Counted from the stretch's first letter, positions 43,941-53,397 are shown. The stretch: DNA of 64,000 nt from Paenibacillus sp. IHBB 10380 (GCF_000949425.1 NZ_CP010976.1:1922001-1986000); one strand, 5' to 3'. A program made the numbers and translations. The notes: generated by a model not told the origin, from the letters alone.

Positions 43941-44098
43941 TAACGGAGTATGGTCGCTCACTTACGCATATTGCTGCAGCACTTTGTGCTTGGGGAGAGC
44001 GACACATTGAGAATAATTACCCTGATAAATCAGCTGTATTATTGAGCTCAGATGAATTAGATTATAAGATAAGCCAAATGTACCCGGTTAGGATTTAG
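43941..44098 (+). pseudogene. HxlR-type regulator, C-terminal fragment
   Basis: LTEYGRSLTHIAAALCAWGE then RHIENNYPDK is the conserved end of HxlR winged-helix regulators (wing, LTxxG, and C-terminal dimerisation helix). The DNA-recognition part is missing; the left side is the 33-bp repeat and element B2. It ends at 44098, overlapping the end of the opposing epimerase gene by 11 bases. Confidence 0.65.
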
Positions 44099-44750
44099 CC
44101 AAATTAATGATATCCTTGCTCTCCAGAATAGATTTATCATATCCTTTTGTAACAGTATGAATCATTGCAATACCAAGCTCCTTTAAAGACACTGTAACGT
44201 TTGGAAATAGTCTTCTTAGAATAGGAAATAGCCACATAAATGCATAATAAGATTTATGCGTATTTTTTAATCCCTTTATTGGATTGATGTAGGCAGGGCG
44301 AAACATGTATGCTTTTTTGAAAGGCAGCTGCATGAGGTGATTTTCTGTCTTGCCCTTCACTCTTGCCCACATCCTTTTTCCTAGCTCTGTACTATCCGTC
44401 CCCATTCCGGAAACATAGCAGAACACCATATCTGGGTTCAAGCCTGCGAGCATTTCTGCCATATGCACAGTAAGGTCAAACGATAATCGTGAGTACTCCT
44501 CCTCCTTCAAACCAACAGAGCTTACACCCAAACAAAAGTAGCATGCATTATAGTTGCTTAATTGAGACTTGATTGCAGATAAATCAAAAAAATCCTTGTG
44601 GATGATTTCAGTTAATTTGGGATGTGAAACGCCGCATGGTTTGCGGTTAATTACTAATACATGTTCCACATCAGGATGCTGCAGGCATTCATGTAACACA
44701 CCCTCGCCAACCATCCCCGTAACACCTGTAATTATCGCTCTTATTTTCAC
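44088..44750 (-). CDS. NAD(P)-binding epimerase-like protein
   Basis: A 220-residue Rossmann protein. The nucleotide-binding GVTGMVGEGVLHECL (GxxGxxG) is at residues 9-20, with INRKPCG after strand 2 and the YVSGMGTDS segment in strand 5. It belongs to the atypical SDR/HTATIP2-like group (YybM/NAD-dependent epimerase annotation), usually 215-225 residues, so it looks full length. Start at 44750 with AAGGAGGGATCC before it. Substrate unknown. Confidence 0.8.
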   Translation of the reverse strand: MKIRAIITGVTGMVGEGVLHECLQHPDVEHVLVINRKPCGVSHPKLTEIIHKDFFDLSAIKSQLSNYNACYFCLGVSSVGLKEEEYSRLSFDLTVHMAEMLAGLNPDMVFCYVSGMGTDSTELGKRMWARVKGKTENHLMQLPFKKAYMFRPAYINPIKGLKNTHKSYYAFMWLFPILRRLFPNVTVSLKELGIAMIHTVTKGYDKSILESKDIINLAKS

Positions 44751-45081
44751 GATGGATCCCTCCTTTTTCTCAATTAAATGTTATTAACTATTCGTCTGTC
44801 CATAGTGAAGCTTGGCTCCCGCTGCCATTAGCCTAGACGCGACGAGTATAGCCTGTGCTCTATGTCTAGGTTATAGCGATCAATCTGACGCTTGGATTGT
44901 ACAAGCGAGGGAATAGCGTCAATGTCATTTATTATTTTATTATTGTTGTTCATATATATAGTATGGCTCCTAATTACTTTTGTGTCAACACATTGTTATA
45001 ACACATCAATACCCCGCCTTTCTTCGTATCTGGAACTATATTCCTCCTCGGCCACTGCAAAAGGCTCGATCTCTCTTTTAT

Positions 45082-45114
45082 TCCAAATCGAGTTAGAGCT
45101 GTTTGATCCTCATC
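45082..45114 (+). repeat. 33-bp direct repeat, copy 2
   Basis: Identical to 43908-43940; here it is not followed by HxlR coding sequence. Confidence 0.8.
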
Positions 45115-45167
45115 AACCGAAGATTTTACCAAATATAATGGAGTTATATAGTTGTATTTGATTATGT

Positions 45168-45190
45168 TATCCTGCCCGTTAGCGTAGCGA
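45168..45190 (+). repeat. Solo IS4-family inverted-repeat end
   Basis: TTATCCTGCCCGTTAGCGTA then GCG; one of eight copies. Confidence 0.55.
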
Positions 45191-45238
45191 GGCTGTCGAT
45201 CCTTAGGATCTCATGAATATTATCATTATTTGTGCCTT

Positions 45239-45273
45239 CGTCGGCAATCGGATTATGTTCTTGTCACCCGACA
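45239..45273 (+). repeat. A-type repeat, single terminal site (A6)
   Basis: CAATCGGATTATGTTCTTGT then CACCCGACA, matching the right border of A3; the rest of the element is absent. Confidence 0.6.
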
Positions 45274-45364
45274 ATGATGTAGATGTGTTACATTATATAC
45301 CTCCCACTTTCCCAGTAAAAAAATAAGATATGATGTGACACATCACTTTTCTGATTCTGTAATT

Positions 45365-45401
45365 AGAAAAGCCACTGTCTTATACAGACAATGGCTTTTC
45401 T
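45365..45401. terminator. Terminator after methyltransferase
   Basis: AGAAAAGCCACTGTCT with its complement around TATAC, overlapping the 3' end of the methyltransferase unit. Confidence 0.85.
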
Positions 45402-45404
45402 ACC

Positions 45405-46166
45405 TTATTGCTTTCGAATGGCTTCAAAAGTAATCACTTGACCCGCGTTAGTTGGTTGCTTGTTGTAAACATAATCAGCAGAACATGTAATATCAGTGAA
45501 ACCGATACTCTCTAAAATAAGTTTGAACTCATCTATTCCATACCAACGCATTGCAAAGCGTTGCAACTCGGATTGACTCAACTTTCCTTGGTGCCATTTT
45601 TCATATTTTAAATAGGATACTGTATATTGATTGAGCCAATCTATTTCAAACGATTTGCTTTCCATCGTAATCCCTTCCCCATTAGGTAGAGAAAAAGTTG
45701 ACGTAGAAATCTCTCCTGTTTTCCAACCATGAGGTAATTCAAGATCAACAATCAAGCGTCCCCCTGGAACAAGGTGCTTATAAAAGCATGTTAATGCGTT
45801 TAGAGAATCTTCTCGCTTCTCGATCAAACAAAAGGAACCCGTAGGAATAATAACCGCCTCATACTTAAATGGCAATGAAAATCCCTGTAATTCACCTTCA
45901 TATAAGTTTGGATTCAGTCCTCTTTCTTTACACCGTTTACGACACGAGTCCAACATTTCAGGAGAGTAATCAATTCCATCGACAGTATATCCAGCCTCAA
46001 GCAACGGAATCATAACTCGTCCTGAACCAACTGCTGCTTCAAGAATACGTCCCTGACAAGTTTTTAACCGTTCTTGGTAATACTCAATATCACCGTCTAA
46101 AGAATACCCCACAGGTTTGGTGAAATCATAGATTTCGGTACAAAGTGAACTGTAATAACTAAACAT
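45405..46166 (-). CDS. Class I SAM-dependent methyltransferase
   Basis: A 253-residue enzyme. SAM motif I is GRILEAAVGSGRVMIPLLEA near residue 40, with the acidic residue in DGIDYSPEMLDSCRKR, and GGRLIVDLELPHGW marks motif IV region. This is the stand-alone methyltransferase_25/11 type; its substrate is not predictable. ACGGAGGAAAAAAC precedes the ATG. Monocistronic, closed by a terminator. Intact. Confidence 0.87.
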   Translation of the reverse strand: MFSYYSSLCTEIYDFTKPVGYSLDGDIEYYQERLKTCQGRILEAAVGSGRVMIPLLEAGYTVDGIDYSPEMLDSCRKRCKERGLNPNLYEGELQGFSLPFKYEAVIIPTGSFCLIEKREDSLNALTCFYKHLVPGGRLIVDLELPHGWKTGEISTSTFSLPNGEGITMESKSFEIDWLNQYTVSYLKYEKWHQGKLSQSELQRFAMRWYGIDEFKLILESIGFTDITCSADYVYNKQPTNAGQVITFEAIRKQ

Positions 46167-46385
46167 GTTTTTTCCTCCGTTTTTATGTACGGAAGATTAT
46201 TAATAAAAGAATTTTCTAATATTAAAACTTCCGTACCTCGATTTTAATAGATGAATGAACAGATCTGACTATCATAAAAGATCACTCGCTTTCCGTAATA
46301 TATAAGAATATTGTACGAAGTTTATTCTTTTAAAGCAACAGTGGCTATAGATTTAATAAATACATTTTCGATGTTATTTTTAAAA

Positions 46386-46825
46386 TTACGTGTATTTTTC
46401 AAACTCATTCTTTAGCCAAATTTGATTCTGTTCGGCAATATATATCTTAATATCAAATTCAATATCTAATAAAGGATTATTGTGTTTATACATTTCTAGT
46501 AAAATCATCGTCTTGTAGAAACTCTTAATAGCTGATAAAAACAATTGAACAGTTTTGGAACTCTTGCTAGTTAAGTAGATCCCTTCATGCCTTTCTCGAC
46601 CACGTATCTTACAATGCATCTCTTGAATCAGATATTGTCTGATAGTTTGATTGCATTTGATTCATCATTCCAAGATACTTTCAGGCCCTTATAGTGACTT
46701 TTATACTTTAACCAGTGAAAGAATCGTTCTAAGGTACTTAAGTAGGCAATTACAGAGCTTTCGCTAATTCTATTAATCTGTTCATGATAAAATTCTGTCA
46801 ATGGAATAAATGGTTCTTTCTCACG
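46386..46825 (-). pseudogene. TnpA-type recombinase fragment, frameshifted
   Basis: From about 46825 the minus strand encodes PFIPLTEFYHEQINRISESS then VIAYLSTLERFFHWLKYKSH, the N-terminal domain of the Tn554-type TnpA. Near 46650 a frameshift occurs and IRQYLIQEMHCKIRGRERHE and KSSKTVQLFLSAIKSFYKTM continue to 46470. The rest is replaced by YIAEQNQIWLKNEFEKYT and a stop at 46386. The whole catalytic domain is missing. Third TnpA copy in the window. Confidence 0.75.
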
Positions 46826-47106
46826 ATATATAGATCGATACGGTGCATAATCTCCGCTGCATTCACATAACCATTCAAATTCCGCACAACTTACTCACGA
46901 ATCATAGAAAACAGATGATTTTGCTAGTGTGTACTGTGTTGTTATACCCTTCGACTATGTTAACTAAACCTCTCCAGAGCGCAAGTATGTCGATGATTAA
47001 TTTGTATGGTGTTACTTTCTTATTATTTGCACGATTCTTTAGAAATCTTGGCGAGAGCAGATTTCCGGTTCTGGATCATTTCATTTCAGCGTATTTGTAA
47101 AAGCAG
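46826..47106. other. Spacer without supported gene
   Basis: A plus-strand frame of 85 codons lacks a ribosome binding site and starts inside recombinase debris. I do not support a gene here. Confidence 0.35.
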
Positions 47107-47133
47107 AAAATCAGACCATACGGTCTGATTTTT
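47107..47133. terminator. Terminator after glycosyltransferase
   Basis: AAAATCAGACC-ATAC-GGTCTGATTTTT; perfect stem with T-run. Confidence 0.85.
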
Positions 47134-47208
47134 CCAATTAGTGCGGTAATCCCAAAACCTCTGTCGCTGGAGTCCAAAAGATGTGTATTCGATTATGGAA
47201 TATGAAGA

Positions 47209-48426
47209 TTAAACCTTAGCAAAATGACTCATAATCATTTCGGCGGCCCACTTATAACCGCCGGCTTGCCGTAAAGATTCACCGATGAGGTAAGCCTGCT
47301 GTTTATAAAACGGATTGCTTAGGACTTCTGCTAATGCCTCTCTCAAATCAGTTGCACTGAGGTTATGTTTATTTAAAGTGATACCCGCTCCCAACTCCTG
47401 TACCCGATTGGCGACAAGAGGCTGATCCGACGTTAATGGAATCATCACCAACGGAACGTTGTAATAAAGCGCCTCACTCGTACTGTTCATTCCGGCATGT
47501 GTAATAAAAACATCCGTATGCTGCAGCATATCCAACTGTGCAATGTATGGCTTGACGATAAAATTATGAGGAATTCGATCAGCCAGCGGCTCCATATCCG
47601 TGTATCTTCCTGAAGATAGAACCACATTCACCAGCAAATCCCCAAATGCTTCAAAGCAAAGCTGATAGAAATCCAAGTTTTTATTTAAAATGGTTCCCAT
47701 GGCAATGTATACGGTTTGCGGGTAACGTTCACGAAGCAGCTCGAACGAGAAGGTCGGAGCATCTTGACGCGGTATGATTGAAGGACCAGTGAAAATAAAA
47801 CTATTGTCCAGCTTTTCTGCCTGCGGCTGAAAATAACGGCTTGTATACACGAGCTTTAACCGACCTGCATGTGCCGGAATCTCTTCCATGGCTGGAATAC
47901 TCACTTGAAACTCTTGGGCTAACTCACGCGTTATCTTCATCGTAGCCTCATACAGTTCCTTCGTATTCGTATCCATCTCCTTCTCATTCAAGCCTTGGCC
48001 AGCCCCTAAAGGATCTACGAAAGCAAAGGAGGCAATCGAACACACCGCGGGAATTCCCAGTTTTTCTGCAAGAATAGTCCCTCCCCAGCCCATCAGGGAA
48101 TCAAAGATCAAATAATCGAACTTTTGATTTTCTATCACTCGAAGCACTTCGGGTATCATCCTCCGAATGATACCGCCTACCATCATATAAATGAACTGAT
48201 AAGAATGCGTGTACTCCTGCGGTTTCAACACCGGATCATGAGAGAAGGCATCTTGCGGAAATGGATAGGTAATTAACTGGGCTCCGGTTTGTTCAATTCG
48301 GGAACGGTACTCCTCCGTGCACACATAGACAACTTCCTCTCCACTGTCAATCAACTGAGTAACTAATCCTAATGACGGATTCACATGGCCCTCAGCCGGA
48401 GTAATGACAACTAATACACGTGCCAT
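47209..48426 (-). CDS. Macrolide-type glycosyltransferase (YjiC/MGT)
   Basis: A 405-residue GT-B family 1 enzyme. The acceptor domain opens with RVLVVITPAEGHVNPSLGLV; the donor domain has AMGTILNKNLDFYQLC, the signature VKPYIAQLDMLQHTDVFITH and AGMNSTSEALYYNVPLVMIP followed by TSDQPLVANRVQELGAG. Such enzymes add glucose to macrolides, flavonoids or lipids. Start at 48426 with GGGAGGTGG before it. It lies 70 bases after an MFS exporter gene on the same strand; modification plus export of the same compound is likely. Confidence 0.9.
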   Translation of the reverse strand: MARVLVVITPAEGHVNPSLGLVTQLIDSGEEVVYVCTEEYRSRIEQTGAQLITYPFPQDAFSHDPVLKPQEYTHSYQFIYMMVGGIIRRMIPEVLRVIENQKFDYLIFDSLMGWGGTILAEKLGIPAVCSIASFAFVDPLGAGQGLNEKEMDTNTKELYEATMKITRELAQEFQVSIPAMEEIPAHAGRLKLVYTSRYFQPQAEKLDNSFIFTGPSIIPRQDAPTFSFELLRERYPQTVYIAMGTILNKNLDFYQLCFEAFGDLLVNVVLSSGRYTDMEPLADRIPHNFIVKPYIAQLDMLQHTDVFITHAGMNSTSEALYYNVPLVMIPLTSDQPLVANRVQELGAGITLNKHNLSATDLREALAEVLSNPFYKQQAYLIGESLRQAGGYKWAAEMIMSHFAKV

Positions 48427-48496
48427 CTTGTCCACCTCCCAATGCAATTTTTTTCCCCGTTCTTCGTGATGTATTTAACGACGCGACCCTCATCCG

Positions 48497-49876
48497 TTAC
48501 ATGGGAATGTTCTCCTTCACCTGGCTGATCGGATGATGTTCTTGATGAACGAGTTCGGTGATTCGTAAGGATGCCAAGAAACTTAATAAGACTAATAATA
48601 ATTGGAGTGTTAACACCATCAAAACTCCTGTCGATATGCCCCACTGTAAAGTTTCGGACAAGGCGATTAGAGCACCGCCAACTCCAATGCTTACTCCCAT
48701 ATAGAAGGAATCCACGAATTGGAGATTCGCGGACATTTCTCCCTCTTTCCTAGGCGCGGCATGTTGTAAAGCAATAGCCGCAGTTGTAGGGTTGGCCAAT
48801 CCAACACCGAAGCCGGTAATCATTTGCGAGAGCAGGATGAGTATAATTCCACCGTCCGACAACATAAGGGCTAGGATCACAAGTACAGTCCCAGCGATCA
48901 TAATCCCAATGCCCACCATGACTCTGCGCTTTCGGCCACGACCTCGATCTCGTACATCAAGCTTGGCTTGCAACCACGCTGCGGCGGACCAGCTCAAAGA
49001 ACCTGCTGCTACAAGGAGGCCAGCAAGGTCTGCCGATAACCCCTTTACTTCGGTTAGTGCCAAGATCACAAAACTTTCCGTTGTAAAATAACAAGCAACA
49101 TACAACCCTCTGGAAACCAATGTAGCAGGCAATCCTTTTTTTACCGAAAAAGTGCCCCTAGGCAGCAGTTTGCGCATTTGTGGGATCATGACGAATAAAC
49201 CACCCAAAGTGAGTACTATTCCTTTCCAATCGGTTATCATACCGAGTCCTGTGAGTAACAGCCCTGTTCCAATGGCAAGTAGAATCGCATGAATAGTCTT
49301 CGAGTCGGCTGTTTGGGCTGGACCTGTCAGAACTTGCCGAAGCTGCAGATCACGGAAAGAGCGGAATGTGAGACTCAATGCCAATCCAATCAGGGGTAAA
49401 ACGATCCAGAAAACAAACCGCCATGACATATAGGAGGCAATAAGGCCTGCCACATAAGGCCCAATTAAGGAAGGCAGGACAAATGCCATGGAGAATGCCG
49501 CTAAAATTTGAGTACGAAGAGCATCCGAATAATGCAACGTTACACAGGTATAAACACATGTGATCAGGGCTCCCGCCCCAAAACCTTGAAGGGCTCTTCC
49601 TGCAATAAGCATGTGCATATCAAAAGAAACAGCCGCAACCACGGTACCTAGCACAAAAACACTAAAAGACACAAGCATGGATGTAAAAACGCCGCGCTTG
49701 TCAACCTGCTGACCCATGACCAAGGTCCCTACAAGCTGAGATAACAAAAATGCGCTGAAGATCCAACCGTATAAATGAATACCCTGCAAGCTTTGTGCCA
49801 TTTTCGCGGCAATTGTCGTAATAGCCAGCCCCTCGAAAGCTACGGTTGTCAGAACCAGCATAATACCAATCGTCAA
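48497..49876 (-). CDS. MFS drug exporter
   Basis: About 459 residues with 12-14 membrane helices (DHA2/EmrB-like or SMVT type). Motif A is GQQVDKRGVFTSM and motif C lies in MAFVLPSLIGPYVAGLIAS. The start is uncertain: TTG at 49876 has no ribosome binding site, while the family N-terminus (NNNHNGIFDTQHRALTIGIM) reads openly upstream to about 49921 after GGAGGTGTAGGAG but contains no ATG, GTG or TTG at the right place. Either an unusual start or a lost start codon. Forms a two-gene unit with the glycosyltransferase. Confidence 0.8.
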   Translation of the reverse strand: MTIGIMLVLTTVAFEGLAITTIAAKMAQSLQGIHLYGWIFSAFLLSQLVGTLVMGQQVDKRGVFTSMLVSFSVFVLGTVVAAVSFDMHMLIAGRALQGFGAGALITCVYTCVTLHYSDALRTQILAAFSMAFVLPSLIGPYVAGLIASYMSWRFVFWIVLPLIGLALSLTFRSFRDLQLRQVLTGPAQTADSKTIHAILLAIGTGLLLTGLGMITDWKGIVLTLGGLFVMIPQMRKLLPRGTFSVKKGLPATLVSRGLYVACYFTTESFVILALTEVKGLSADLAGLLVAAGSLSWSAAAWLQAKLDVRDRGRGRKRRVMVGIGIMIAGTVLVILALMLSDGGIILILLSQMITGFGVGLANPTTAAIALQHAAPRKEGEMSANLQFVDSFYMGVSIGVGGALIALSETLQWGISTGVLMVLTLQLLLVLLSFLASLRITELVHQEHHPISQVKENIPM

Positions 49877-49921
49877 CGCCCTGTGCTGAGTATCAAAAAT
49901 CCCATTATGATTGTTGTTTGT

Positions 49922-50246
49922 CTCCTACACCTCCATAATAGATGAGTTTTATGGTAAAATTCACCTTTTTTATGATCTAAATATACAACAAACACCATAC
50001 TTTGTAAATAAAAATGTTTAATAAGTAGAAGTGATAGAAAGCAAGCTGAGTACTTCAACTGATTATCATACCGTACATAACGGCAATCGAAGACGGCACA
50101 GCCAGGTTGATATCCCTGTAAGGCTGAGGGTTGCCTCTGTCTTTATTCAGTTTTAAGGGTAAATGGTCCTTCTCTGTCGCTCGGTAATCATTGCTCCAGA
50201 GAAGCTTCGCCGTGCGATCCCCTGAAATGACCTGCTTTCTGAAAAT
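49922..50246. other. Upstream region of the MFS gene
   Basis: AT-rich promoter region, then a CGGCAATCG scrap of an A site at about 50091. No gene supported. Confidence 0.35.
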
Positions 50247-50301
50247 AAAAAGTCGCTAATTTTAGCGATTTCGGATGGTGCAATATTCTAGTCCCCCGAC
50301 A
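50247..50301 (+). repeat. A-type repeat, right part (A4b)
   Basis: AAAAGTCGCTAATTTTAGCGA hairpin followed by GCAATATTCTAGTCCCCCGA and CAT, i.e. the hairpin plus last site of an A element with substitutions. Confidence 0.5.
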
Positions 50302-50376
50302 TTCCTCCTTCCTTGGGAGTTCTCATCGTTTTTAATCTATGCGTAAAACTATTTAGATCAACATCAAATCGGAAAA

Positions 50377-50480
50377 GGAACCAAGTTCTTGTCCTCAGCT
50401 CGGGACAAGAACTTGGCTCCCTAAAACAAAAAAGCCGCTAATATAGCGACTTTGTATGGTAATGTCTTACCCCCACATAG
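50377..50480. repeat. A-type repeat element, partial (A4)
   Basis: GGAACCAAGTTCTTGTCC, inverted GGGACAAGAACTTGGCTCC (50402), AAAACAAAA, then the AAAGCCGCTAATATAGCGAC hairpin at 50431-50453. The last site is degraded (GGTAATGTCTTACCCCC). Confidence 0.65.
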
Positions 50481-50689
50481 TACAACGCTTGATCTATTGA
50501 TTGTATTGTTCCAAACCCATAACTTCTTTTTCAATGGTGATTTAATAATTCATCGATGGCTGCTTTACCAAGTTCAAAAGTTCTGTTTTTCCGTAAAGTG
50601 TAAAGTTTATCCAACCAAGGTTTTTTAATTTTTTTCTAGAATTGAATGTTCGGCTCATCTCACCGCCCTTCCCTGTTCACCCGCACCAA
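50481..50689. other. Spacer
   Basis: No coding potential supported. Confidence 0.3.
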
Positions 50690-50990
50690 CACCGGGTGCT
50701 TCATGCCTATGGAAGGAATGGAATTCACCGTACTCCGACCGGTTACCTATGGGCAGTGGATCCGGAAGCCAGGCGATGCGGCCCGAGTCCGTCGGCGGAC
50801 GTGCCACCGATGACAAAGAGATGCTCTTCGAACAGCCCCTTGTGGTCCTCAACATACTTTCTGTTTCACCGAATTGGCACTGTCCTGCAGTTGGTCGTAC
50901 ATCGACCGCGCCGCCTATTACAAAGATTCCCGCCCGCTGCGACGCCAGCGCCCGCTTGCCGTTGTGCCCACCCCGGCTCAGATGAAAAGC
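50690..50990 (-). pseudogene. GC-rich kelch-like remnant
   Basis: On the minus strand, one frame reads GHNGKRALASQRAGIFVIGG near 50985-50920 and another EEHLFVIGGTSADGLGPHRL near 50830-50775. The repeated FVIGG with a following charged loop resembles kelch-repeat blades, split by a frameshift. The segment is far more GC-rich than its surroundings. No start or complete domain remains. Confidence 0.35.
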
Positions 50991-51007
50991 TACAATCTGT
51001 GTCTGTC

Positions 51008-51823
51008 CTACTCTCTTTCAAACAATTGCTTATGCTTATTGAAAAATCGATAAAAAAATTGTACATTGTCTAGTTCAAACCATTCTGCTGTTTGAAGAGG
51101 CTTGGCATCCAGATTATAAATTTTTGCATGTAACGTGCCTAAAACAAAGGGAGAATGAGTGGCAATAATAAATTGACTATCAAAATATCGTGCCAGCTCA
51201 TTTATTTGTTCTGCCATTCTTATTTGATTAGCAGGAGAAAGTGACGTTTCCGGCTCGTCCAATAAATACAATTGCCCTGGTAGCAGATATTCCTCAAAAA
51301 ACTGCATGGACGTTTCTCCATTTGAGTATTTTTCTTGTGAAAATTGAATGTTCTCCAGCTTCTTCTTAAACGCATACGTAGCTTCATATTGTGCTGCCTG
51401 AGCCTTGCTCATCCCTTTGTTAATCTGTTCATACATTATTCCCTCACGCAGCACGGAAGATTGCTGTATCTTCTTGATCTCATATAAAATATCCTCTGAT
51501 TTCATATATCGACTTCCTTCTGGAAGTTGCCTGATTTCATGCTCTTGCTCATCATGCCCAAGCTGATAGCTACTCAAATCAAGGAATCGCTGAGCATAAA
51601 TACTATGCCCATAGCTTGTCATTCTTTCAGCCCCCGAGATTCCTAGCTTGTTGGAAATTACATTGAGTAAAGTGGATTTTCCGCTACCGTTATTGCCATA
51701 CAACACAGTAATTCGATCAAACAAAAGCACCTCTCCAGCCACGTGCTTAAATACATAATCAGGGTATATGTTGGGATTTCGATCCGTATAATCAGAAAGC
51801 TTAAAGCTTCTTAAATAAATCAT
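51008..51823 (-). CDS. AAA/ABC-type ATPase (AAA_21, RecF-like)
   Basis: A 271-residue cytoplasmic ATPase. Walker A is LYGNNGSGKSTLLNVI near residue 42; the signature region is YSNGETSMQFFEEYL; Walker B with catalytic glutamate is LYLLDEPETSLSP near residue 190; the H-loop is FIIATHSPFVLG. This single-domain SMC/OLD-like form without a nuclease is common in Firmicutes, both as an orphan and as part of defence loci. GAAGGAGTGCGG precedes the ATG. No partner gene is adjacent, so its role is open. Confidence 0.87.
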   Translation of the reverse strand: MIYLRSFKLSDYTDRNPNIYPDYVFKHVAGEVLLFDRITVLYGNNGSGKSTLLNVISNKLGISGAERMTSYGHSIYAQRFLDLSSYQLGHDEQEHEIRQLPEGSRYMKSEDILYEIKKIQQSSVLREGIMYEQINKGMSKAQAAQYEATYAFKKKLENIQFSQEKYSNGETSMQFFEEYLLPGQLYLLDEPETSLSPANQIRMAEQINELARYFDSQFIIATHSPFVLGTLHAKIYNLDAKPLQTAEWFELDNVQFFYRFFNKHKQLFERE

Positions 51824-52008
51824 TGCCGCACTCCTTCTACCTGTCTTATAGTTTGAATTCTATTTTACCAGAAAAAAGACAATGTATTCTTAGGATTGCA
51901 GCCGTATTTCTCCCACCTTCCCAACTACTAATAATCTATTCCATTCCCCCTTCATGTTTACATTCATCTGGACGAGAGGGTCTTCTCGCCGCGCAGCCTG
52001 GATAGCCG

Positions 52009-52134
52009 ATGCAGTTGCCCTCCCTGGTTCATCATTATCCAAATGCAACACTAGCCTTTCCGCTCATCGTGGTTATTATCGCCTTGCTTGGAGTCAGTGC
52101 TGCAGCTGTTAGCGCGGACGGCGATTCTACTTAA
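52009..52134 (+). CDS. Possible 41-residue membrane peptide or fragment
   Basis: ATG at 52009 encodes MQLPSLVHHYPNATLAFPLI then VVIIALLGVSAAAVSADGDS and a stop. One membrane helix. No ribosome binding site is evident, so it is more likely the tail of a lost gene. Confidence 0.25.
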   Translation: MQLPSLVHHYPNATLAFPLIVVIIALLGVSAAAVSADGDST

Positions 52135-52180
52135 AAGAAGAGGGGGACCTATTACATTGGCTACTATTATATCTTTTCCT

Positions 52181-52657
52181 ATATGGAGTGAATTTGTTGG
52201 GGTTATGATATCAGATGGAACCCGAGTGGAAGAGAAAATCGCTATGTCAATAGCTTTGCTGTTCATCTCGTTGCAATCACTTGTCTTATCTCCTCCATTA
52301 AAACAATGTTAGAAACAATCTTATTGGTTTTTCCCACTGATTTGAATGAATTGTCTGAAATTATTAAGTTAACAAAGATGTCCCGTTTAGAAGAAGTTAG
52401 ATAAGTACAATTAAAGTAAGTTTAAATCGTCTTCAGTATCATTTTATTAGGAGGAAATCACATTCAAAATAATGTAATGTAATGTAATGTAACTTTATTC
52501 TCTCGGATTCCAAGATAAAAGAAATAATTATTATCAGCCAAACGGCAATCGGAACAGATTCTTGACAATGCTTAATGTCAAGAATCTGTTCCGATAAAAC
52601 AAAAAAAACGCGATCTACGCGGACATTAATCGGACTATATTCTTTGTCATCTTACAC
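52181..52657 (+). repeat. Duplicated 0.5-kb block, copy 2
   Basis: Copy of 16839-17335. The left border is the shared ATATGGAGTGAATTTGTTGG; upstream here the frame extends as GGPITLATIISFPIWSEFVG, so copy 2 keeps more of the gene (frame stop at 52310-52312), coupled by ATGTTAG overlap to a 32-codon frame. TAATG is repeated about four times near 52477-52496. Lacks 30 bases corresponding to one A site. Confidence 0.85.
52541..52657. repeat. A-type repeat element, one site fewer (A5)
   Basis: AATCGGAACAGATTCTTGAC (52547), inverted TGTCAAGAATCTGTTCCGAT (52576-52595), AAAACAAAAAAAA, ACGCGATCTACGCGG hairpin, last site AATCGGACTATATTCTTTGT and border TCATCTTACAC. Compared with A2 one 30-base unit between two CGGCAATCGG repeats is absent. 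Confidence 0.75.
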
Positions 52658-52915
52658 CAGTGGAATTTTTGCGAAATCTATTATCAGCAATTTTAGGGGT
52701 CGGGGGTGATTAGACCCTTGCCCCGCCTACCCTTTTATCGTTTCGAAATTTTCATTTCACTAGTTAAAATTGTTTGCTCAAGTGATGGTGCGCTCGTACA
52801 TGACCGAAATTGCTAGACCCGATGCTCTTCAAAAACAATAACCCTACTCCTACCAATTTATCATGAAGAGGACAAGGCCTTATAGGCATTATAAGCTTTC
52901 ATTGCTTAAAATATA
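52658..52915. other. Spacer
   Basis: No gene supported; contains a GGGGTCGGGGG G-rich tract near 52697 with a C-rich counterpart at 52720. Confidence 0.35.
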
Positions 52916-53041
52916 GCTGTAACTGCTTTGCCACACAGCTTACTTCATCTTCCGGTAACTACAGAGCGTGAGACTAAACTCACATCCGAACTGAAGAATT
53001 CTCTCGCATTTGCAGATGAAAAGCTGGACGCATTATCTTAA
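52916..53041 (+). pseudogene. MetE methionine synthase fragment
   Basis: Encodes ALPHSLLHLPVTTERETKLT then SELKNSLAFADEKLDALS and a stop. In cobalamin-independent methionine synthase the N-terminal half has SCSLLHxxVxxxxETKL followed by a WLAFAxxK helix, which this matches. Only about 40 of 750 codons remain. Confidence 0.55.
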
Positions 53042-53069
53042 AAAAATGCCGAGATTTACTCTTTGTGGC

Positions 53070-53098
53070 AAGAGGACAATGTTCTTGTCCTCTTACAC
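53070..53098 (+). repeat. A-type repeat, single site (A7)
   Basis: AGGACAATGTTCTTGTCC with border TCTTACAC, the same border as A2 and A5. It abuts and cuts the IS256 relic. Confidence 0.55.
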
Positions 53099-53287
53099 TA
53101 AATACTTGTTCTTAACGTCATGTTTTTCGTAGCCTAAAATGCGCGTCCATTTCCGCTTTAAGCATCTCTTGAAGTGTCTCTGCGAATAGTCCTGAGCTGT
53201 TACCAGATTGTTCTCCTTAATGAATCGACGACGTTCTTCCTTTGACCATAGCGCCATGTATTCTCCCAACCTTACTTCTATTTCCAT
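53093..53287 (-). mobile_element. IS256-family transposase N-terminal remnant
   Basis: The frame reads RFIKENNLVTAQD, then a shifted part, then GYEKHDVKNK. In the neighbouring frame the middle reads LFAETLQEMLKAEMDAH, the mutator-type motif that should precede LGYEKHD. So two compensating frameshifts or a small deletion scramble about 20 codons. After KNK the sequence meets the A7 border. About 340 residues of transposase are missing. Confidence 0.7.
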
Positions 53288-53397
53288 TTTAATGGATTTG
53301 GGATTTTACACAATATAGTTACAGACTCTGTTTCAGTCCTTTCTTTAAAATGAGAAAGAGCAATCTGTTTTAGACAAGTCACTCTTTAAATTATAAA

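Larger units (their letters stand above)
44751..45362. other. Repeat-rich spacer
   Basis: No supported gene. It contains the second 33-bp repeat (45082-45114), an IS4 end (45168-45190), an A-type site (45239-45273) and a GATGTGACACATC palindrome near 45333. Confidence 0.5.
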
